Part shown: positions 1-9,542 of the stretch, one piece after another
Position numbering within the stretch: the stretch's first letter is position 1
Layout: each line of letters starts with the position of its first letter
Source of the DNA: Actinobacillus minor NM305
Lineage (GTDB): Bacteria > Pseudomonadota > Gammaproteobacteria > Enterobacterales > Pasteurellaceae
Assembly (NCBI RefSeq): GCF_000175195.1
Contig: NZ_ACQL01000068.1
Coordinates: 62,001-126,000, forward strand
Direction of reading: 5' to 3'
DNA length: 64,000 bases
Position numbers and translations under genes: made by a program
Notes under the pieces: model-generated
Databases searched by the model: none
What the model saw: the letters and a program-made list of their open reading frames with translations, nothing else
What the model was told of the DNA's origin: nothing

Positions 1-1
1 T

Positions 2-985
2 TCAATCATTGTATGGCTTATCCATCTTCTCATTGCTAAAGGGGTAAAAGAAGCTGCTTATGTCAATTTAATTGCAACAATTGTGAAGGTTTTACCTCTC
101 ATTATCTTTATTTTGGTAGCAATCTATTTTTTCTCTTTTGATGAATTTAAGTACGATTTTAGTGGTGAAACACTCAATTCTCCGTTAATTGATCAAATAA
201 AAAATACGATGCTTATTACGCTATGGGTTTTTGTCGGTGTTGAAGGGGCAACTGTCTTATCTGCTCACGCTAAAAAGAAAAAAGATGTGGGTATTGCAAC
301 TATTTTAGGGATTGTCATTGCATTAGTGCTTTATATTCTGATTACCTCACTTTCTTTAGGTATTTTACCTCGTGAAGAAATTGCAAACATGGCAAATCCA
401 TCTATGACAGGCTTGATGGAGCATATGATTGGTACAAGCGGTAAGATTTTAATTACGTTTTGCTTAATTGTTTCCGTGCTGGCTTCGTATATGAGTTGGA
501 CAATGTTTTCCGCTGAAATTATGTTCCAGGCTGCCAAAACCAGCGTATTTCCAGCATTTTTAAATAAAGAAAATGAAACACCAATCATCTCACTATGGCT
601 AACAAATATTGTTATACAATTGATCCTTATTGTGGTTTTCTTTACAAGCAAAGGATACGATGTTCTGATTCAATTAGCGACTACCATGATTTTGATTCCT
701 TATTTTTTAGTGGGTGTTTATTTGCTGAAAGTGGCTTTTCAAATGAAAAGTGCTTGGTATATTAAACTCACAGGATTTATGGCAACACTTTATGGCTTCT
801 GGCTGGTTTATGCAGCAGGCATCGATTATTTATTGCTTTCTGTTATTTTATATATGCCTGGTGTTGTGCTATTTTTTTATACTCGTTATCAGAAAGAAAA
901 ATCGCTGTTATTTTCAGGTGTTGAAAAATGTGCTTTGTTGATGTCATCGGTGCTGTTTATTAGCGCCATTTATGCTTTGGTTTAA
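2..985 (+). CDS. Arginine/ornithine antiporter, APC family (5' end missing)
   Basis: Integral inner-membrane amino-acid antiporter of the basic amino acid/polyamine (ArcD-like) family, predicted to exchange arginine for ornithine. The reading frame is open from base 2, so the N-terminal third lies outside the window. At least seven hydrophobic segments are visible, with the ArcD-like stretch WVFVGVEGATVLSAHAKKKKDV near codon 75 and PSMTGLMEHMIG further on. The stop is 12 bases before the next gene. Family assignment is good; the exact substrate pair is inferred from similarity and from argE two genes downstream. Confidence 0.8.
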   Translation, partial: SIIVWLIHLLIAKGVKEAAYVNLIATIVKVLPLIIFILVAIYFFSFDEFKYDFSGETLNSPLIDQIKNTMLITLWVFVGVEGATVLSAHAKKKKDVGIATILGIVIALVLYILITSLSLGILPREEIANMANPSMTGLMEHMIGTSGKILITFCLIVSVLASYMSWTMFSAEIMFQAAKTSVFPAFLNKENETPIISLWLTNIVIQLILIVVFFTSKGYDVLIQLATTMILIPYFLVGVYLLKVAFQMKSAWYIKLTGFMATLYGFWLVYAAGIDYLLLSVILYMPGVVLFFYTRYQKEKSLLFSGVEKCALLMSSVLFISAIYALV

Positions 986-997
986 AGGCTTATTTGT

Positions 998-1774
998 ATG
1001 AAGGTTAAATTTCTTGAAAACTTACTTAGTCAAGTGGCTTCAGTCTCACATAAAGTAAGAGATTATTTTAATAATGGTTCGTTTGGCATCGCCATTTACC
1101 CTTATTTAATGCACCCTTGTGTCAGAAAAAGCCTTACGGGGCTAATGTTACTTGTGGCTGTATTATCTGCTTTTGGGGGCGTTTTCTATTTATTTGGGGA
1201 GCATGTTGCCATTTTATTTAGCGAGCGTTCAATTACGGCTTATGTTCATCATTCTACGTTAGAACTCTTTTTCCCGATAGGCGCGATGGTTGATGGAAAG
1301 GAAAGTGTACTTGCTACGATGCCTCAGGTAATGCGAGCGGTATTTGAATATCAAGCTTATATGTTTATACCGTTCTATTTTCTAGGTGTTTACCGAATGT
1401 CGAATAAACATTATTGGATTCTCAGTGGCTTTTTGGCGATTTGTTTTGCGATTGGTTGCTTACTTGTTTCAGGGATTACAACAGGTCACTATACAGAAGG
1501 CGGTTTACATAATTTAGGGTTGGGCATTACCATTATTATTGGAAATCTGGTTTTACTTGTTTCAGGACTTGATATACCTAAATCATATTTAGCTAAATTT
1601 AAGTATTACAGTTTGCTTTTAGGCTTTATAGGCTTAGGCTGCTTAATTTTTACGATGGTTGTTCCGAGTGTTTTCTCACCAATTTTAGAGCGTATCAGTA
1701 TTTATACCATTATGATTTGGGAAATTTTAGCGGGCTTTGCGTTATTAAAATGCCGCTCCTTGAAACATGTATAA
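998..1774 (+). CDS. Unknown polytopic membrane protein
   Basis: I do not recognise the family of this 258-residue protein. It has a short charged N-terminus followed by about six hydrophobic segments (roughly residues 48-72, 95-105, 130-150, 155-175, 185-205 and 210-250). The motif GGLHNLGLG lies between the third and fourth segments. It sits between an ArcD-type antiporter and argE with gaps of 12 and 14 bases, so the three genes are probably one transcript linked to arginine/ornithine metabolism. An AAAGG-like site 8 bases upstream supports this ATG. Function is not assigned. Confidence 0.7.
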   Translation: MKVKFLENLLSQVASVSHKVRDYFNNGSFGIAIYPYLMHPCVRKSLTGLMLLVAVLSAFGGVFYLFGEHVAILFSERSITAYVHHSTLELFFPIGAMVDGKESVLATMPQVMRAVFEYQAYMFIPFYFLGVYRMSNKHYWILSGFLAICFAIGCLLVSGITTGHYTEGGLHNLGLGITIIIGNLVLLVSGLDIPKSYLAKFKYYSLLLGFIGLGCLIFTMVVPSVFSPILERISIYTIMIWEILAGFALLKCRSLKHV

Positions 1775-1788
1775 TTAGGAGAATATAG

Positions 1789-2922
1789 ATGAAATTTGTA
1801 GAAAGATATCGTCAATTGATTGCTATTCCTACTATATCAAGTTTAGAAGCTTCGGAAGATCAATCAAATAAACAACTCATTGAATTATTAGCAAATTGGT
1901 TAAATGAGCTAGGCTTTCACACCGAAATTTTAGCAGTGGAAGATAGCCGAAATAAATATAATCTCTTAGCGACTTATGGCGAGGGAGATGGTGGTTTATT
2001 ACTTGCTGGTCATACGGATACTGTTCCCTTTGATGAAGGAAAATGGACATATAATCCGTTTAATTTAACGGAAAAAGAGGGCAAGTTTTACGGCTTAGGT
2101 ACTGCTGACATGAAGGGCTTTTTTGCCTTTGTGGTTGATGTGGTAAGCGGTTTGGATTTAACCAAAATACAAAAGCCAATTCGTATTTTGGCAACAGCTG
2201 ATGAAGAGACTACAATGTTAGGCGCAAGAACCTTTGCTCAACACAGCCATATTAGACCGGATTGTGCCATTATTGGCGAGCCTACGTCATTAAAACCAAT
2301 ACGTGCACATAAAGGGCATATGGGAGAGGCGATTCGCATTACAGGCAAAAGTGGACATTCAAGTGATCCTGAGCGAGGCATTAATGCAATTGAGCTTATG
2401 CATGAAGCAATAGGGCATTTAACCATTATGCGCAATCAATTAAAAGACCGTTACAATAACCCATTTTTTAAAGTGCCTTACCCAACAATGAATTTTGGTA
2501 ATATTCACGGTGGCGATGCAATTAATCGTATTTGTGCGTGCTGTGAATTACAGCTTGATATGCGTCCATTACCAAATTTACCAGTGGAAGATTTACACCA
2601 TCTCATGTTGGAACATTTGGCGCCAATGTTAGAAAAATATCAAGATTTAATTGAAATTCGTCCGCTTCATCATGGTATTCCTGGTTATGAATGTGAACAT
2701 TCGGCACAAATTGTGCAGGTGGTTGAAAAATTGTTGGGAGAACGTTGTGAGTCAGCTAACTATTGTACGGAAGCACCTTATATTCAGCAATTATGCCCGA
2801 CATTAGTTTTAGGTCCGGGGTCTATTGAGCAGGCACATCAGCCGGATGAATTTTTAGAAACAAAATACATTGAACCCACGAGAGAACTTCTCACGAAGTT
2901 AATTCATCATTTTTGTATGTAA
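1789..2922 (+). CDS. argE: Acetylornithine deacetylase
   Basis: Cytoplasmic M20-family metallohydrolase that removes the acetyl group from N-acetylornithine to give ornithine in arginine biosynthesis. The 377 residues match the family length. Metal-site motifs are visible: GHTDTVPFD (His and Asp ligands, about residue 73), [10 protein letters not shown] (about 104), [12 protein letters not shown] (catalytic Glu, about 136) and a C-terminal EAPY region. The gene has a good AGGAG site and follows the membrane-protein gene by 14 bases. The neighbouring ArcD-like antiporter fits a local arginine/ornithine theme. Confidence 0.93.
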   Translation: MKFVERYRQLIAIPTISSLEASEDQSNKQLIELLANWLNELGFHTEILAVEDSRNKYNLLATYGEGDGGLLLAGHTDTVPFDEGKWTYNPFNLTEKEGKFYGLGTADMKGFFAFVVDVVSGLDLTKIQKPIRILATADEETTMLGARTFAQHSHIRPDCAIIGEPTSLKPIRAHKGHMGEAIRITGKSGHSSDPERGINAIELMHEAIGHLTIMRNQLKDRYNNPFFKVPYPTMNFGNIHGGDAINRICACCELQLDMRPLPNLPVEDLHHLMLEHLAPMLEKYQDLIEIRPLHHGIPGYECEHSAQIVQVVEKLLGERCESANYCTEAPYIQQLCPTLVLGPGSIEQAHQPDEFLETKYIEPTRELLTKLIHHFCM

Positions 2923-2962
2923 TTGAGAGCCTACAGAAGTAGGCTCCACTTAGTATAATCTC

Positions 2963-3649
2963 ATGAAATTACTTTCTTTTCTCTTTTTGTTTATTTTCAT
3001 GCAAATTTCACCGCTTGTTTATGCTACAAATGAGCGTGAATTTCAATGTAAAGTCATTGGCATTAGCGATGGCGATACACTAACATGTTTAAAAGATCGA
3101 GCATCAATTAAGGTTCGCCTTAAGCATATTGATGCGCCTGAATCTTCTCAACCTTATGGCAACCGAGCTAAACAGGCTTTAGCTAATTTAGTTTTTAAAA
3201 AGCAAGTCATACTACGAAGTAGTGGTTATGATAAATATCATCGATTATTGGCGGTAGTTTATGAAGGCGAGCAAAATATCAATTTAGCCTTAGTTCAGCG
3301 TGGAATGGCGTGGGCTTACCGAGAAACACAACCCATTTATGAGCAGGCTCAGCAACAAGCCAAACAGCAAAATTTAGGTTTATGGCAAGATAAAAATCCG
3401 CTTAACCCTGCCGAATGGCGGCGTCTTAAGGGAACGGGCTATCCCTCAAATCATTCGAGTGCATTAACTCCCTCATTCCCTCAAATGAGCGTTTATGATT
3501 GTAGCCAAAAGTTAAGTTGTGCTTATTTTAAAACTTTTGAAGAGGCTAACCGTTATTTTCGTCAGTGTGGTTCAAAAACAATGGATGGAAATGGCGATGG
3601 CATTCCTTGCAACTCGTTATATAGAAAAATGAAAAGACGTCATGAATAA
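2963..3649 (+). CDS. Secreted thermonuclease-like protein with excalibur-type C-terminus
   Basis: A 228-residue protein with an N-terminal signal peptide (about residues 1-21), a staphylococcal-nuclease-like domain (about 25-150) and a C-terminal cysteine-rich excalibur-like calcium motif, DGNGDGIPC (about 212). Catalytic-type residues are visible: Arg and Glu in VRLKHIDAPES and Arg in DKYHRLLAVVY. It should act on nucleic acid in the periplasm or outside the cell. The last 8 bases overlap csdA. An Apl-type uptake signal lies in the signal-peptide region at 3010-3018. Confidence 0.85.
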   Translation: MKLLSFLFLFIFMQISPLVYATNEREFQCKVIGISDGDTLTCLKDRASIKVRLKHIDAPESSQPYGNRAKQALANLVFKKQVILRSSGYDKYHRLLAVVYEGEQNINLALVQRGMAWAYRETQPIYEQAQQQAKQQNLGLWQDKNPLNPAEWRRLKGTGYPSNHSSALTPSFPQMSVYDCSQKLSCAYFKTFEEANRYFRQCGSKTMDGNGDGIPCNSLYRKMKRRHE

Positions 3650-4832
3650 TCAATTTCGACAGCATTTCCCTTTTTTTCAACATTCTCCAGATTGGTGTTA
3701 TTTAGATTCTGCGGCAACAACATTAAAGCCACAAGTTCTGATAGATAGTACCGCCGCTTTTTATGCTTCGGCAGGATCTGTTCACCGCAGTCAATACGAT
3801 CTGTCTCAAACACAGCAGTATGAATTAGCGCGAGATTTGGTGGCTAAGCGTTTCAATGTTGCAAATCGGGAAGCGGTTATTTGGACAAGTGGTACAACCC
3901 ATGCTATCAATCTTGTGGCTTATGGATTAGAGCATTTACTGAAAGAAGGCGATGAAATTGTCATTTCAGTTGCGGAACACCATGCGAATTTTATCCCTTG
4001 GCAGCAACTCGCTAGCAGAACGAAAGCAACATTAAAAGTGCTAGCGGTTAATGAGCATTATCAAATAGATGAAGATGAATTAAGAAATGTTTTGTCTCCA
4101 AAGACCAAAATCGTGGCGTTTAATTTGGTATCCAATGTAACTGGTGTGAGACAGCCGGCAGAGAAATTGGTGGCACTTATTCGCCAAAATAGTCAGGCTT
4201 ATATTTTGCTTGATATTGCTCAAGCTGTCTGTTCTGAGAAAGTGAATGTTCAAGAAATCGATGCCGATTTCTACACATTTTCCGCTCATAAAATGTATGG
4301 TCCGAATGGTGTTGGTGTGCTGATGGGGCGTTTGCAAAGTTTGGCAAAATTACGACCGCTTTTTTATGGCGGTAAAATGCTAAAAGAGGTAAGCGAACAG
4401 CATTTAACACTTGCCGATTTGCCCTATCGCTTAGAAGCCGGAACACCAAATATCGCTGGTATTATTGGTTTTGGGCAAGTTTTACAATGGTTGGAACAGT
4501 GGGATTTTGAGCAACTCAATAGCGAACTTTACCAACTGGCTAATGATGTTTACAAGCGGTTAGAAAAATATCCTCATTTGCAAATATTGGGCTCACACAT
4601 TAGCTCAACGATTAGTTTTACAATCCAAGGAGTTCATCATGCGGATGTTGCCGCTTTTTTAACGGAAAGTCAGGTCGCTATTCGAGCAGGGGAGCATTGT
4701 GCGAAACCTTATATACGCTATTTAGCTCAACAAGGCACATTACGCCTCTCGCTTGCACATTACAATAATGCCGAAGATATCGACCGCTTCTTTGAAGCTT
4801 TAGATTTTGCATTAGAGATTTTATCTGGTTAG
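3642..4832 (+). CDS. csdA: Cysteine desulfurase, CsdA/SufS type
   Basis: PLP-dependent class-V aminotransferase-fold enzyme that takes sulfur from cysteine for sulfur transfer or Fe-S assembly. The 396 residues match group II desulfurases. The PLP lysine is in FSAHKMYGPNG (about residue 217), the substrate-binding histidine in VAEHHANFIPW (about 115), and the persulfide cysteine in RAGEHCAKP (about 348). It overlaps the nuclease gene by 8 bases. No sufBCD or csdE gene is adjacent, so CsdA is preferred over SufS on length and context only. Confidence 0.85.
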   Translation: MNNQFRQHFPFFQHSPDWCYLDSAATTLKPQVLIDSTAAFYASAGSVHRSQYDLSQTQQYELARDLVAKRFNVANREAVIWTSGTTHAINLVAYGLEHLLKEGDEIVISVAEHHANFIPWQQLASRTKATLKVLAVNEHYQIDEDELRNVLSPKTKIVAFNLVSNVTGVRQPAEKLVALIRQNSQAYILLDIAQAVCSEKVNVQEIDADFYTFSAHKMYGPNGVGVLMGRLQSLAKLRPLFYGGKMLKEVSEQHLTLADLPYRLEAGTPNIAGIIGFGQVLQWLEQWDFEQLNSELYQLANDVYKRLEKYPHLQILGSHISSTISFTIQGVHHADVAAFLTESQVAIRAGEHCAKPYIRYLAQQGTLRLSLAHYNNAEDIDRFFEALDFALEILSG

Positions 4833-4855
4833 ATCAAAAAATAGTAATTTTGTGG

Positions 4856-4861
4856 TAGAAT
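4856..4861 (+). promoter_or_regulatory. Possible extended -10 promoter of pfkA
   Basis: TAGAAT preceded by TGG (extended -10 form TGn) lies 70 bases upstream of the pfkA start, in the gap after csdA. No strong -35 is visible, as is usual for extended -10 promoters. The downstream leader is AT-rich with AAGG shortly before the ATG. This is a sequence match only. Confidence 0.35.
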
Positions 4862-4931
4862 CATGCCATAAAATGGCTTAAGCTAACTTCAATTTCAAAT
4901 TTTTTTAATTTTTAAAATATAAGGTGTCAAA

Positions 4932-5906
4932 ATGGCTAAACAAATTAAACGTATAGCGGTCTTAACCAGTGGTGGTGATGCACCAGGTATGAATGCTGCA
5001 ATCCGTGGTGTAGTGCGCGCAGCATTAAGTGAAGGATTAGAAGTTTATGGTGTTCAAGATGGTTATTATGGTTTATTCCATGACCGCTTGATTAAACTTG
5101 AACGCCGTTCAGTATCTGAAGTGATCAACCGTGGTGGTACATTCTTAGGTTCTGCTCGCTTCCCTGAATTTAAAGATCCTGCTGTGCGTGCAAAATGTGT
5201 TGAAACATTAAAAAAATACGAAATCGATGGATTAGTGGTTATCGGTGGTGATGGCTCATACATGGGCGCAAAATTATTAACTGAAGAACACGGTATTGCG
5301 TGTATCGGTTTACCTGGCACCATTGATAACGATGTTGCAGGTACAGATTATACGATCGGTTTCCAAACTGCACTTGAAACAGCATTAGAAGCAATTGACC
5401 GTTTACGTGATACATCAACATCACACCAACGTATTTCTATCGTTGAAATTATGGGACGTCATTGTGGTGATTTAACGTTAAGTGCTGCACTTGCTGGTGG
5501 TTGTGAATATATCATCGTACCAGAAAAAGGCTTAGATAAAGAGTCGCTCATGCGTAACATTGAAGACGGTTTTAATAAAGGTAAACGTCACGCGATTATT
5601 GCAATCACAGAGTTGATGACGGATGTTCACCAATTGGCAAAAGAGATCGAAGCTCGTTTTGGTCATGAAACCCGTGCAACCGTATTAGGACATACACAAC
5701 GTGGTGGTGCACCTTGCGCATTTGACCGAATTCTTGCTTCTCGTATGGGCGTATATGCTGTAGAGCTTTTATTACAAGGCTTTGGCGGTCGCTGCGTGGG
5801 TATTCAAAATGAAAAACTCGTTCACCACGATATTATTGATGCGATCAATAATATGCGTCGTCCATTCAAAGAAGAATTATTTGAGACTTCTCGTAAATTA
5901 TTCTAA
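4932..5906 (+). CDS. pfkA: 6-phosphofructokinase
   Basis: ATP-dependent phosphofructokinase, the committed step of glycolysis, converting fructose 6-phosphate to fructose 1,6-bisphosphate in the cytoplasm. Its 324 residues match bacterial PfkA. Visible motifs are the ATP loop GGDAPGMNA (about residue 14), GGDGSYMGA (about 105), the catalytic [15 protein letters not shown] (about 129), MGRHCGDL (about 174) and HTQRGGAP (about 254). It is monocistronic, with its own promoter region and a strong terminator downstream. Codon use is of the highly expressed type (many GGT, CGT and GCA codons). Confidence 0.97.
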   Translation: MAKQIKRIAVLTSGGDAPGMNAAIRGVVRAALSEGLEVYGVQDGYYGLFHDRLIKLERRSVSEVINRGGTFLGSARFPEFKDPAVRAKCVETLKKYEIDGLVVIGGDGSYMGAKLLTEEHGIACIGLPGTIDNDVAGTDYTIGFQTALETALEAIDRLRDTSTSHQRISIVEIMGRHCGDLTLSAALAGGCEYIIVPEKGLDKESLMRNIEDGFNKGKRHAIIAITELMTDVHQLAKEIEARFGHETRATVLGHTQRGGAPCAFDRILASRMGVYAVELLLQGFGGRCVGIQNEKLVHHDIIDAINNMRRPFKEELFETSRKLF

Positions 5907-5918
5907 TCATTTTTAAAG

Positions 5919-5944
5919 AAGCGGTTGAAAAACCGCTTTTTTTT
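5919..5944 (+). terminator. Rho-independent terminator of pfkA
   Basis: Perfect 8-bp stem AAGCGGTT / AACCGCTT with a GAAA tetraloop, followed by a run of T. The stem contains the AAGCGGT core of the uptake signal in inverted form, the arrangement by which Pasteurellaceae use paired signal sequences as terminators. Confidence 0.9.
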
Positions 5945-5983
5945 GCAGATAATTCTGACTAAATTAGTCAAGATTTCTGTCCT

Positions 5984-6697
5984 ATGTTTAAAGAAAAACC
6001 GGTTATTTCAAATCAGTATGGCGCTTTAGCTATGGCGCTCTTGCCCTTTTTATATGCTTTTATTGACGCTAAACAATGGCGCTACGAGCTTATTTTGTTT
6101 GGTGTTGCTTGGCTTTTTCTTTATCTCTTTTCTTACCCGTTTTTTCAACTATTTAGTAAAAAAATTACGCCTCGAAATAAACGTTGGGCAATAATTTATT
6201 TTGCCTTCAGTCTTGCCTTTGCTTTACCTGTGCTTGTTACTCAACCATATCTATTGTTTTTTATTTTGCCTCTGTTTCCTTTGGGGATTATTCAGTATTT
6301 TTATGCTAAAAAACGAGATGAACGCCATTTAATCAATGATATTGCCGGTATTTTAGTTTTCGGTGTAGTGGGAATGGCAACTTATTATTTAGCCACTTCC
6401 TCACTGGATTTTCGCTTTTTGCTTCATCCTACGCTCTTTTTTATTGCAACGACATTTTATGTGAAAAGTATGGTAAGGGAACGTAAGAATCCGCTCTATC
6501 TGGAGTTGAATATACTAAGTCATATGTTGTTAGCTGTGATTTACCTTATTTTAGGAAAGGATATACTTTTTACCTTTTATCTTTTTGCGTTAGCACGAAG
6601 TATTCTTGTACCTTATTTAGGCTGGAATGTGAAGCAAGTTGGTATGTTTGAATTTATTACCTTAACGCTATTTTTGATTGCGTTATGCCTTTCGTAA
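5984..6697 (+). CDS. YwiC-like family membrane protein
   Basis: A 237-residue polytopic inner-membrane protein with about seven hydrophobic segments. The N-terminal NQYGALAMALLPFLYAF matches the conserved opening of YwiC-like proteins, and a positively charged KSMVRERKN loop follows the fifth segment. The molecular role of the family is not established. It stands alone between the pfkA terminator and a convergent gene. The ribosome-binding site is weak. Confidence 0.7.
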   Translation: MFKEKPVISNQYGALAMALLPFLYAFIDAKQWRYELILFGVAWLFLYLFSYPFFQLFSKKITPRNKRWAIIYFAFSLAFALPVLVTQPYLLFFILPLFPLGIIQYFYAKKRDERHLINDIAGILVFGVVGMATYYLATSSLDFRFLLHPTLFFIATTFYVKSMVRERKNPLYLELNILSHMLLAVIYLILGKDILFTFYLFALARSILVPYLGWNVKQVGMFEFITLTLFLIALCLS

Positions 6698-6701
6698 AAA
6701 A

Positions 6702-6718
6702 GGGCGAATAATTCGCCC
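6702..6718 (-). terminator. Terminator of the AI-2E-family gene
   Basis: Stem GGGCGAA / TTCGCCC with a 3-base loop; on the minus strand it is followed by a run of T (bases 6696-6701). It lies between convergent genes, so it mainly serves the minus-strand gene ending at 6727. Confidence 0.75.
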
Positions 6719-6726
6719 TCAATGGA

Positions 6727-7791
6727 TTATTTTGTTTTTTCTGTGTTTTCTAATTCGGGTACATCGCCTAATAAAACAGCGTATTGAATGGTTCTTGGGC
6801 TTGATTCAAGGGCAATTTTTAGCGCCATGGTCAATGGCACGGAAAGTAGCATACCAACAGTACCAAGTAGCCAGCCCCAAAATAGTAAGGATAATGTTAC
6901 GACAAGGGTAGATAACCCTAATGTTTTTCCCATCATCTTAGGTTCTAGAATGTTACCAACGATCATATTGATCGCCACAACACCAATTGTAACACCGGCC
7001 GCAATCGGGAAATCATTAAGGATTAGTGCTTGTAGCACAATCGGAATACCCGCCAATATAGAGCCTATGTTGGGAATATAATTTAACAAAAATGCTAAAA
7101 CGGCCCATAATACCGCATATTGCACACCAAAAGATTCAAGTAATAACCAAATGCAAAAGCCAGTTAAGGCACTAACGACAGTTTTGACGCCTAAATATCG
7201 GATAATACTTTCCACTACGCGATTGATATGATCTTCTTCTTGTTTAATGCTTTTCAGGTTGTTATGGCTAAAAGCAATAGCTAATTTATGCTTAATCGTA
7301 GGGGATTCAAATAACATAAATACCACTACAAGTAAGAGCATAAAAATGTTAGAAACCACATCCGAAAAACTGAGTAGCAATCGGCTCACTAATCTCATGA
7401 CAACGCTCGGATCAAAATTATCTAAAATACTCATTTCGGGCAGAGATATTGGGATATTCCACTTTTGAATAAAACCTTCTAAAGTATTGAGTTTCACTGC
7501 CAATGTTTCTTTATAGAGCGGAATGGACGTTGTAAATTCTCGAATGGTATTGTTAATCATGCTCGCAAGAAAAAAGAAAGCGATGATAAACAAAACAAAT
7601 AAAAAGGCGACAGCTAACCCAAGGGGAATTTTCCGATTTGTCATAAATCGAATAACCGGAGAGCAAATAATGGCGATAAATAGGGAGAGTAAAAATTGAA
7701 TAACAATTTCTCCGGCTAATTTCACTCCGGCTAAAATGATAACGACAGCAGCCGTTGCCAAGAAAAAGCGAGTTAAGGAAGACGTTTGCAT
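6727..7791 (-). CDS. AI-2E family transporter (PerM/TqsA-like)
   Basis: A 354-residue inner-membrane protein of the AI-2E transporter/PerM family. It has paired N-terminal membrane segments (about 10-80), a soluble central part (about 85-145), and a C-terminal membrane bundle with the conserved LLNYIPNIGSILAGIP stretch (about 237). Members include E. coli TqsA, implicated in autoinducer-2 export, but many are general or Na+-linked transporters. luxS is present about 20 kb away, so an AI-2 link is possible but unproven. It follows pepA by 65 bases on the same strand, with a perfect inverted repeat between them. Confidence 0.8.
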   Translation of the reverse strand: MQTSSLTRFFLATAAVVIILAGVKLAGEIVIQFLLSLFIAIICSPVIRFMTNRKIPLGLAVAFLFVLFIIAFFFLASMINNTIREFTTSIPLYKETLAVKLNTLEGFIQKWNIPISLPEMSILDNFDPSVVMRLVSRLLLSFSDVVSNIFMLLLVVVFMLFESPTIKHKLAIAFSHNNLKSIKQEEDHINRVVESIIRYLGVKTVVSALTGFCIWLLLESFGVQYAVLWAVLAFLLNYIPNIGSILAGIPIVLQALILNDFPIAAGVTIGVVAINMIVGNILEPKMMGKTLGLSTLVVTLSLLFWGWLLGTVGMLLSVPLTMALKIALESSPRTIQYAVLLGDVPELENTEKTK

Positions 7792-7805
7792 AATAATACC
7801 AAGTA

Positions 7806-7847
7806 AAGCGGTTAAATTTGTTTATTATTTTGCAAATTTAACCGCTT
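7806..7847 (-). terminator. 15-bp perfect inverted repeat carrying an uptake signal
   Basis: AAGCGGTTAAATTTG at 7806-7820 is exactly complementary to 7833-7847, with a 12-base AT-rich loop. One arm forms a full uptake signal (ACCGCTTGT at 7841-7849). The hairpin lies just after the pepA stop. There is no strong T-run, so it may act as an mRNA 3' stabiliser or weak terminator rather than a classic one. Confidence 0.6.
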
Positions 7848-7856
7848 GTATATTGA

Positions 7857-9353
7857 CTAAACGGATGCTTTGTTAATGAGATATTGGCTAAGCAGAGGTA
7901 CAGGACGACCTGTTGCGCCTTTTGCCACACCTGATTTCCATGCCGTCCCAGCAATATCTAAATGCGCCCAAGGATATTTTTTCGTGAAGTTAGACAAGAA
8001 TTGCCCAGCTGTAATAGCGCCACCTAAACGTCCGCCGATGTTAGCAAGATCAGCAAAATTTGATTTTAATTGCTCTTGATATTCTTCGCCAAGCGGTAGT
8101 CTCCAAGCTTTATCATCAGCTTGTTCTGCCGCATTAAGGAGATCATGGGCAACCGTATTATGCGTGGACATTAAACCGCTATTATGTGAACCAAGAGCAA
8201 TCATACAAGCACCGGTTAGAGTTGCAACATCAACGACTACTTCTGGATCGAATCGCTCAACGTAAGTGAGCGTATCACATAAAACTAAGCGCCCTTCCGC
8301 ATCGGTATTTAGTACTTCTACGGTTAAGCCATTCATGGTGGTTAAAATATCCCCCGGACGATAGGCATTGCCATCAGGCATATTTTCACAACCGGCAAGT
8401 ACACCAATAACGTTTAAAGGCAGATTCATTTCGGCTAAGGCTTTCATTGTGCCATAAACAGATGCTGCGCCGCCCATATCATATTTCATTTCATCCATTG
8501 CTTCAGCCGGTTTAATTGAAATGCCGCCAGAGTCAAATGTTAAGCCTTTTCCTACGAGTACAATTGGCTTTGTATCAGGGATTGGGTGGTTTTTATATTC
8601 AATTACTGAAAGATAAGCCGGATTTTCTGAGCCACGAGAAACAGCTAAATAAGCATTCATGCCTAATTCAGTCATTTGTTTTTCATCGACAATCGTTGTT
8701 GAAATCGTCTCATATTGCTCAGCTAATTCCGTTGCTAATTTTGTGAGATAAGCCGGATTGCAGACATTTGGCGGACAATTTGCGACATTTTTAGCTGCAC
8801 TTACACCTAAAGCGATTGCACTACCTTGTTTTAAAGCTCGTTCTGCTTCCGTTAAATCTTTACGATGCGCCACGTTAAAAATTACACGGCGTAGTTCGCG
8901 TTTTGTTTCCGGTTTTATGCTTTTAAATTCATTATAGCTATATTGGGATTCTTGAATTGCTTCAATCGCAAAACGGACATTCCAATAAGCCGAGCGTCCT
9001 TTGACATGAAGCTCGGTTAGAAATGATACAGCTTCGGTCGTACCGGTCTCATTTAACACTTGAATTGATTTTTGGGTAATTTGTTTATACTGGCGTTCAG
9101 TGAGCTCACGTTCTTTACCGCAACCGACAAGAAGGATTCTATCGGCAGGCACATTGGGTACGCTATGTAATAAAAGGGTTTGACCTGCTTTGCCTTCCAG
9201 ATCGCCTTTACGTAATAAATTGCTTAAATAGCCATCACTTAGCTTATCTAATTGCTCCGCAGCACTTGATAAACGGCGTGGTTCATATACACCTACAACT
9301 AAGCAGCCTGTACGCTGTTTTTCGACACTTCCGTTTTTTACGCTAAATTCCAT
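7857..9353 (-). CDS. pepA: Leucyl aminopeptidase PepA
   Basis: Cytoplasmic M17 metallo-aminopeptidase that releases N-terminal residues from peptides; E. coli PepA also binds DNA in site-specific recombination. The 498 residues match the family. Signature motifs are [15 protein letters not shown] with the metal Asp (about residue 268), MKYDMGGAA (about 288), and [12 protein letters not shown] with metal ligands and bicarbonate-site Arg (about 347). The gene is divergent from lptF, as pepA and lptFG are in many gammaproteobacteria. Confidence 0.96.
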   Translation of the reverse strand: MEFSVKNGSVEKQRTGCLVVGVYEPRRLSSAAEQLDKLSDGYLSNLLRKGDLEGKAGQTLLLHSVPNVPADRILLVGCGKERELTERQYKQITQKSIQVLNETGTTEAVSFLTELHVKGRSAYWNVRFAIEAIQESQYSYNEFKSIKPETKRELRRVIFNVAHRKDLTEAERALKQGSAIALGVSAAKNVANCPPNVCNPAYLTKLATELAEQYETISTTIVDEKQMTELGMNAYLAVSRGSENPAYLSVIEYKNHPIPDTKPIVLVGKGLTFDSGGISIKPAEAMDEMKYDMGGAASVYGTMKALAEMNLPLNVIGVLAGCENMPDGNAYRPGDILTTMNGLTVEVLNTDAEGRLVLCDTLTYVERFDPEVVVDVATLTGACMIALGSHNSGLMSTHNTVAHDLLNAAEQADDKAWRLPLGEEYQEQLKSNFADLANIGGRLGGAITAGQFLSNFTKKYPWAHLDIAGTAWKSGVAKGATGRPVPLLSQYLINKASV

Positions 9354-9542
9354 AAATACTCCCGTGATTTTTTTGAGATAAAGAGGTATGATATCGCTTT
9401 TACAAGCGGGCTAATTTTACAAAAAGTTTGCAAAAAGGCTTAATAACGCATAGCCGCTTGAACCTAGCGAAAAAATATAGGTCATAACCTACCGATTTGC
9501 AAAGAAATTGCAAGTAATAAATTGATAAATGAGAGCTTTAGT
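9354..9542. promoter_or_regulatory. Divergent pepA-lptF intergenic region
   Basis: This 189-base AT-rich spacer must hold promoters in both directions. It contains a near-miss uptake signal (ACAAGCGGG at about 9402). I could not single out a convincing -35/-10 pair. Confidence 0.4.

Noticed and set aside
9522-9542. TTG start seven codons upstream in lptF
   Set aside because: Weak ribosome site, and the family N-terminus begins at the GTG at 9543.
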